From Bacillota bacterium (GTDB lineage: Bacteria > Bacillota > DTU030): 16,092 bases of DNA. The translations under genes were made by a program, and so were the position numbers. The DNA lies in NCBI GenBank assembly GCA_012842325.1, contig DUTA01000143.1:1-16092 (forward strand), written 5' to 3'. Below are positions 13,775 through 16,092 of the stretch, piece after piece. Position 1 is the first letter of the stretch; each line of letters opens with the position of its first letter. The notes under the pieces were generated by a model that was not told the origin of the DNA, ran no database searches, and was given only the letters and a program-made list of their open reading frames with translations.

Positions 13775-13826
13775 CAAAAAGGGGAGAAGCCCCGGGCAGG
13801 GGTTTTCTCCCCCTTCTCCCCTTTTG
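13775..13826 (-). terminator. Intercistronic hairpin after the binding-protein gene
   Basis: A perfect 13-bp stem pairs AAAAGGGGAGAAG (13777-13789) with CTTCTCCCCTTTT (13813-13825) around a 23-nt loop that itself contains GGGG/CCCC. On the minus strand it begins about 16 nt after the binding-protein stop and is followed by five T and then GCC. It resembles a leaky terminator or an mRNA 3'-end stabiliser, which would make the binding protein more abundant than the permeases. Confidence 0.8.
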
Positions 13827-13841
13827 CTTGACTTTATCGTC

Positions 13842-15425
13842 TCAGTTGTCCTTTAAGCCCACATCGTGGAGATTGATGCGGCTGTCGGGACTGGGTTCCC
13901 AGTTTTCCACCAGCACTGAGCAGGCTTCCAGTTCCATGGTACTATAACCAAAGACCTGGGGGCAATCTTCGTAGAGGATTTCCTGCAGTTGCCGATAGAT
14001 ACTTGCCCGTTCCTCATCGTCGATGGTCACCGAGACCCGGGCAAAAAGCTCATCGAATTCCGGGTTGCTGTAGTGGGAGTAGTTGCCCCGTCCCAGGACA
14101 TCGCCCTGCCGGGTCACAAACTTGGGTTCAAAGAGGTCATAGGGTTCCAGGGTTGAGTTCCCCCAGCTGCTGACAACGGCTTTCCTTTCGCCCGCATCCA
14201 GGAGGGGTTTCAGAACACCCCAATCCCAAACCCGCACCGTGGCGTCGATCCCGACCCGCTGCAGTTGTTGGGCAATGGCTTCGGTGACATCCTTCATTTC
14301 CTCGTCGGTGTCGATAACCAGGCTGAAACCATCGGGGTAGCCCGCTTCGGCCAGAAGTTCCTTGGCCTTTTCCGGATTATACTCATAGCCGGGCAGACCC
14401 TCGTGGTAGCCGAAGGAGCCTGGGATAGCCGGTCCCGGGCAGCGGACTGCGTACCCCCCCAGGATGGTCTCGATGATTTCATCCATATCGACGGCATAGT
14501 TCATGGCCTGCCGGACCAGGACATTGTCAAAGGGCTCCAGCTTGGTATTGAGATCCATTGCGTAAGCACGGGTACCAATGCAGGATTTGACCACTACGTT
14601 GGGATCCTTTTCCAGCTCCGGGACCAAATGGGGCGGTACCGACTGGATAATATGGACATCCCCCGCCTGCAGGGCAGCGATTCTGGTCGCCGTTTCCGGT
14701 ATGATCTTGAAGATGACGGTATCAACCTGGGCCGGTCCTACCGGCGGGAGTTCGGGAGAACCGCCGTAGTAGTCGTCAAAGCGTTCCAGTACGATCTCCT
14801 CTTCCAGGCTGCCCTTGACAAATTTGAAGGGTCCGCAGCCTATGGGATGTTCGGCGAAGTAGGCGGAACCGTGTTCTTCAATGTATTTTTTGGGTACGAT
14901 CTGTTGGTGGGGCAGCATCCGTAAAAATACCGGCCAGGGTTCGCTGAAAATAAAGCGCACAGTATAATCGTCGATTTTTTCCACCTTTTCCAGGGGCCCG
15001 AGGAGCCCCGCCCGGGGCGATGATTGCCCGTCCACGGCCCCTTCGGTAATGATGCGCATAAAGGTAAATTCCACATCATCGGCCGTCAGGGGATCCCCGT
15101 TGTGGAAGGTGATTCCCTGACGAATTTTAAATTCCCATTCCGTCGGACTCAACTGGGTGTAGGACTCGGCTATTTCCGGCACGATTTCCATGTCCGTGGT
15201 CCTGGTTACCAAACCGTCAAAGATGTTTCGCAGTACCGTTTCTGTCACCCGGTCCCTGTGCATGGCGGGATCCAGGGTCAGGACCGATTGCCTGAGGCCC
15301 ACGACCAGGGTTTTACCTTCCTCTTCCACCTCTGCTGTCGGACTGGTACACCCGCTCAGCGCTCCCCCAAGCAGGGCCGCCACCAGGGTGAAAACAAAGG
15401 CCGCAACCAGCCATCTCCGGGCCAT
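13842..15425 (-). CDS. Peptide-binding lipoprotein of the ABC importer (SBP family 5, DppA type)
   Basis: A 527-residue extracytoplasmic binding protein. A signal peptide with Arg3-Arg4 and a hydrophobic core ends in the lipobox LSGC, so Cys26 would be lipidated and the protein held on the outer face of the membrane. The mature part matches the family: RNIFDGLVTRT, the SBP-5 core with EWEFKIRQGITFHNGDPLTADDVEFTF, GCGPFKF, RQAMNYAVDMDEI and YNPEKAKELLAEAGYPDGF. Peptide, nickel or other ligands cannot be told apart by eye. The ATG at 15425 has AAGGAGG 7 nt upstream. It lies first among the transport genes and 87 bp after a hydrolase gene on the same strand. Confidence 0.93.
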   Translation of the reverse strand: MARRWLVAAFVFTLVAALLGGALSGCTSPTAEVEEEGKTLVVGLRQSVLTLDPAMHRDRVTETVLRNIFDGLVTRTTDMEIVPEIAESYTQLSPTEWEFKIRQGITFHNGDPLTADDVEFTFMRIITEGAVDGQSSPRAGLLGPLEKVEKIDDYTVRFIFSEPWPVFLRMLPHQQIVPKKYIEEHGSAYFAEHPIGCGPFKFVKGSLEEEIVLERFDDYYGGSPELPPVGPAQVDTVIFKIIPETATRIAALQAGDVHIIQSVPPHLVPELEKDPNVVVKSCIGTRAYAMDLNTKLEPFDNVLVRQAMNYAVDMDEIIETILGGYAVRCPGPAIPGSFGYHEGLPGYEYNPEKAKELLAEAGYPDGFSLVIDTDEEMKDVTEAIAQQLQRVGIDATVRVWDWGVLKPLLDAGERKAVVSSWGNSTLEPYDLFEPKFVTRQGDVLGRGNYSHYSNPEFDELFARVSVTIDDEERASIYRQLQEILYEDCPQVFGYSTMELEACSVLVENWEPSPDSRINLHDVGLKDN

Positions 15426-15445
15426 TTTTTTCCCTCCTTCATTCT

Positions 15446-15467
15446 ATAATAGTGATCAAGCTATTAT
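15446..15467. repeat. Inverted repeat upstream of the binding-protein gene
   Basis: ATAATAG (15446-15452) and CTATTAT (15461-15467) form a 7-bp dyad with an 8-nt spacer that contains the palindrome TGATCA (15453-15458). It lies 6 bp before the ribosome binding site of the binding-protein gene. It may be an operator or an AU-rich leader hairpin. A TATTAT within it is too close to the ribosome binding site to be a good -10. Confidence 0.55.
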
Positions 15468-15480
15468 CCTCGACCTGTGA

Positions 15481-15511
15481 CCCCCTCTCTGTTCCCCCCT
15501 CTCATCCCCCC
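15481..15511 (-). repeat. Short imperfect G-rich tandem repeat, 12-13 bp unit
   Basis: The plus strand reads three C runs (15481-15485, 15494-15499, 15506-15511), the first two followed by TCTC and T-rich bases. On the transcript this gives three runs of five to six G. It lies right after the stop of the hydrolase and before the transport genes. It could form a G-rich structure; there is no standard T-tailed terminator here. Confidence 0.6.
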
Positions 15512-15512
15512 T

Positions 15513-16091
15513 TTATACCCTGTTTTTCCGGCCTGCCTTTGCCTTCTTATAATCCAGGGCCGCTTCCCGCAGGGCCTGGAAAAAATTGTTGGCGAAGGGT
15601 TCGCCCAGCATTTTCTCCGGGTGAAACTGTAAGCCGAAGACAAAGGGGTGCTCTTCACTTTCTATTGCTTCCACAACCCCGTCGGGGGCGTAAGCCACCG
15701 CCCTTAAACCCTGTCCCACCTTATGAATGGCTTGGTGGTGCAGGCTGTTGACCCCTACCTTGTGGACACCGAAGATGCTGGCCAATTCCGATGTCGGGTC
15801 AAGGATAAGGGTGTGCCAGGGTTCTCCCCAGGGAGCGCGCCCGTCCTGATTATGCCTCAGGGAGCCGGGTATTTCCGTTTGCAGCCGGGAATAGATGGTT
15901 CCTCCCCGTACTTCGTTGAGCATCTGGTTGCCCCGGCAGATCCCAACCAGGGGCATCCCCAGTTTGAGGGCCTGTTTGATCAGACAGGCATCAAATACAT
16001 ATCGTTCCGGATTCTGTTCCCTCAAACCGGGAAGATAGGGCTGCTGCAGGGAAGCTGGCGGCAAAGAGTTGCCTGCCCCGCCGGTTACAAT
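15513..16091 (-). CDS. Gamma-glutamyl-gamma-aminobutyrate hydrolase family protein (PuuD/peptidase C26), partial
   Basis: A class-I glutamine amidotransferase-like hydrolase that cleaves gamma-glutamyl amide bonds. The visible 193 residues begin in IVTGGAGNSLPP at the right edge, so the N-terminal 50 or so residues are outside the window. The nucleophile is the Cys in GICRGNQMLN, and the His and Glu of the triad are in LQFHPEKM; NSLHHQAIHKVG is the typical intermediate segment. PuuD acts on gamma-glutamyl-GABA in putrescine breakdown, and relatives act on other gamma-glutamyl compounds; I cannot say which applies. The TAA is at 15513. It is 87 bp upstream of the peptide-binding lipoprotein on the same strand without a clear terminator, so it may be part of that operon. 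Confidence 0.88.
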   Translation of the reverse strand: MVTGGAGNSLPPASLQQPYLPGLREQNPERYVFDACLIKQALKLGMPLVGICRGNQMLNEVRGGTIYSRLQTEIPGSLRHNQDGRAPWGEPWHTLILDPTSELASIFGVHKVGVNSLHHQAIHKVGQGLRAVAYAPDGVVEAIESEEHPFVFGLQFHPEKMLGEPFANNFFQALREAALDYKKAKAGRKNRV

Positions 16092-16092
16092 A

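Overview
The window looks like a chromosomal segment of a Clostridia-class Firmicute (Peptococcaceae/Thermoanaerobacterales type). This rests on strong AGGAGG-type ribosome binding sites, frequent TTG and GTG starts, A-type promoters in front of the tRNAs, encoded tRNA CCA ends, and a gene set typical of that group: Fur, a YpmA/DUF4264 protein, DUF1540, an FmdB zinc ribbon and an NSS transporter. The species is not determinable from what I can see. There is no CRISPR array, prophage or rRNA.

Layout. Positions 1-126 carry the outer end of an insertion sequence (two 17-bp terminal repeats and a TGTCAA-type tip) that runs off the left edge and abuts the 3' side of fur. A minus-strand set follows: sirtuin deacylase, unknown 102-aa protein, Fur. 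A plus-strand glycine-rich stress-type protein then converges on a minus-strand pair, DUF4264 and MTA/SAH nucleosidase (mtnN), across a bidirectional terminator. A tRNA-Trp unit with a near-consensus promoter and a UUCG-loop terminator is divergent from that pair. Next come a sodium:neurotransmitter-type symporter (minus), a DUF1540 protein (plus), a metallo-beta-lactamase-fold hydrolase (minus) and an FmdB-type protein (minus). A four-tRNA cluster (Pro-CGG, CAT that is probably Ile2, Tyr-GTA, Gln-TTG) has its own promoter. It converges on a 648-aa protein that joins a degenerate NfsA/NfrA-like nitroreductase domain to eleven TPRs.

The right-hand third is one minus-strand peptide-uptake locus: a class-I glutamine-amidotransferase-like gamma-glutamyl hydrolase (PuuD/peptidase C26, cut by the right edge), then a lipoprotein binding protein, two permeases and two ATPases of the Dpp/Opp family, closed by a terminator. 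A strong 13-bp hairpin sits between the binding-protein gene and the first permease, as expected where the binding protein is made in excess.

Most of the window is ordinary housekeeping content. The items most worth a second look are the nitroreductase-TPR fusion, the pairing of a gamma-glutamyl hydrolase with a complete peptide ABC importer, the sirtuin/unknown/Fur operon, and several unexplained dyads in intergenic regions. I found no clear multi-gene system that is entirely new.
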